A stretch of 14,619 nt of DNA, taken from assembly GCA_019419405.1 (NCBI GenBank), contig DYAA01000095.1, positions 1 to 14,619 of the forward strand, in the 5' to 3' direction. The position numbers were made by a program, and so were the translations under genes. Origin of the DNA: Collinsella sp. GTDB taxonomy: Bacteria > Actinomycetota > Coriobacteriia > Coriobacteriales > Coriobacteriaceae. Below the pieces are notes generated by a model. The model was given only the letters and a program-made list of their open reading frames with translations, made no database searches and was not told the origin of the DNA. This document shows positions 14,072-14,619 of the stretch, piece by piece. Numbering within the stretch: the first letter of the stretch is position 1; each line of letters starts with the position of its first letter.

Positions 14072-14619
14072 TTACATCAAATCATAGGCGTCGACGTCAA
14101 CGCTCACGCTCACGCCGCGCACGGAGCCCACCTCTTTGAGGCAGGCGTCGATATCATCAGAGACATGGTACCCCACGGGCGACTTCACAAGCAGATGGAA
14201 GCGGTAACGGTCCTTGGCTCTCTCGATTACACACGAAGCCGGGCCCAGCACCTGCGGCGCGGCACTCCCTGCCCGCAAAAAATCGGGCGCGGCGGCATGC
14301 CAGCGACGCTTGAGGAGCTTGGCGATGCGGCCGATGTAGTCTTGCGCGTCGTCTCGGTTCGCCGACCACACCAAAATGTTGACCAGACGCACGAACGGTG
14401 GATACAGGGCGTCGCGGCGCTGGTCCAGGTCGTAGTCGGTAAAGATCGAACGGTCGTGCTTAGCGACGGCGCGAATGACCGGATCCTCGGGCAGGTAGGT
14501 CTGGATGATCACCTCACCGGGACGATCGCCGCGACCGGCACGGCCGGCGACCTGCTCCAGTAAATCGTAGGCGCGCTCCCCTGCTCTAAAATCGGGCAGC
14601 TTTAACGCAAAGTCTGCAT
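14072..14619 (-). CDS. priA: Primosomal protein N' (PriA helicase), C-terminal part only
   Basis: PriA restarts stalled replication forks as a 3'-to-5' DNA helicase that loads the primosome. Only the last 182 or so residues are in the window; the frame runs off the right edge with no start codon. The visible start, ADFALKLPDFRAGERAYDLL, followed by EQVAGRAGRGDRPGEV, is the highly conserved helicase motif VI region (QVAGRAGRG, arginine finger). The rest (IIQTYLPEDPVIRAVAKHD, then YPPFVRLVNILVWSANRDDA and a C-terminal ferredoxin-like fold ending SVDVDAYDLM) fits the family's C-terminal domain. The GTG at 14512 is not a start. The zinc-binding cysteines lie outside the window. It leads the priA-def-fmt-rsmB cluster. 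Confidence 0.93.
   Translation of the reverse strand, partial: ADFALKLPDFRAGERAYDLLEQVAGRAGRGDRPGEVIIQTYLPEDPVIRAVAKHDRSIFTDYDLDQRRDALYPPFVRLVNILVWSANRDDAQDYIGRIAKLLKRRWHAAAPDFLRAGSAAPQVLGPASCVIERAKDRYRFHLLVKSPVGYHVSDDIDACLKEVGSVRGVSVSVDVDAYDLM

Noticed and set aside
13586..14563. 325-codon plus-strand frame opposite def and priA
   Set aside because: Antisense shadow of two well-supported genes; composition typical of reverse-complement reading.

Overview
The window looks like chromosome of a high-GC Gram-positive bacterium, most likely a Coriobacteriia member such as Collinsella. This is inferred from the strong GC-ending codon bias of most genes, the paired GlgC/GlgD subunits and the gene content; I could not run a search. 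There are nine genes in two blocks of opposite strand. I see no rRNA, tRNA, CRISPR array or transposase gene.

Positions 1-10275 (+ strand) hold storage-polysaccharide metabolism. A 5'-truncated glycogen phosphorylase (glgP) is followed by the ADP-glucose pyrophosphorylase pair glgC-glgD, then glycogen synthase glgA, which ends in a strong intrinsic terminator. After a promoter-like leader comes a 1098-residue fusion of a GH13 amylase/debranching-type enzyme with a GH77 4-alpha-glucanotransferase. GlgCD makes ADP-glucose, GlgA polymerises it, GlgP releases glucose-1-phosphate from glycogen, and the fusion enzyme trims and rearranges short glucan chains. No branching enzyme (glgB) lies inside the window. 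The most striking feature is a C-terminal extension of about 258 residues on GlgA: a short acidic stretch, then a Lys/Ala/Thr/Pro-rich, strongly basic tail resembling histone H1 or other nucleic-acid-binding tails.

Positions 10276-10600 carry a small FmdB-type zinc-ribbon protein. Next is a 277-bp gene-free stretch with a 12-bp inverted repeat about 100 bp apart and a strong terminator for the opposite strand.

Positions 10878-14619 (- strand) read priA (partial), def, fmt, rsmB, a common bacterial housekeeping cluster for replication restart, removal of the N-terminal formyl group, initiator tRNA formylation and 16S rRNA m5C967 modification. fmt and rsmB overlap by an ATGA. def and fmt are separated by 321 bp holding a 24-bp perfect GC-rich inverted repeat and a terminator-like hairpin. 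fmt uses clearly more T-ending codons than its neighbours.

The best candidates for something undescribed are the basic GlgA tail, the two intergenic inverted-repeat elements and the codon shift in fmt.
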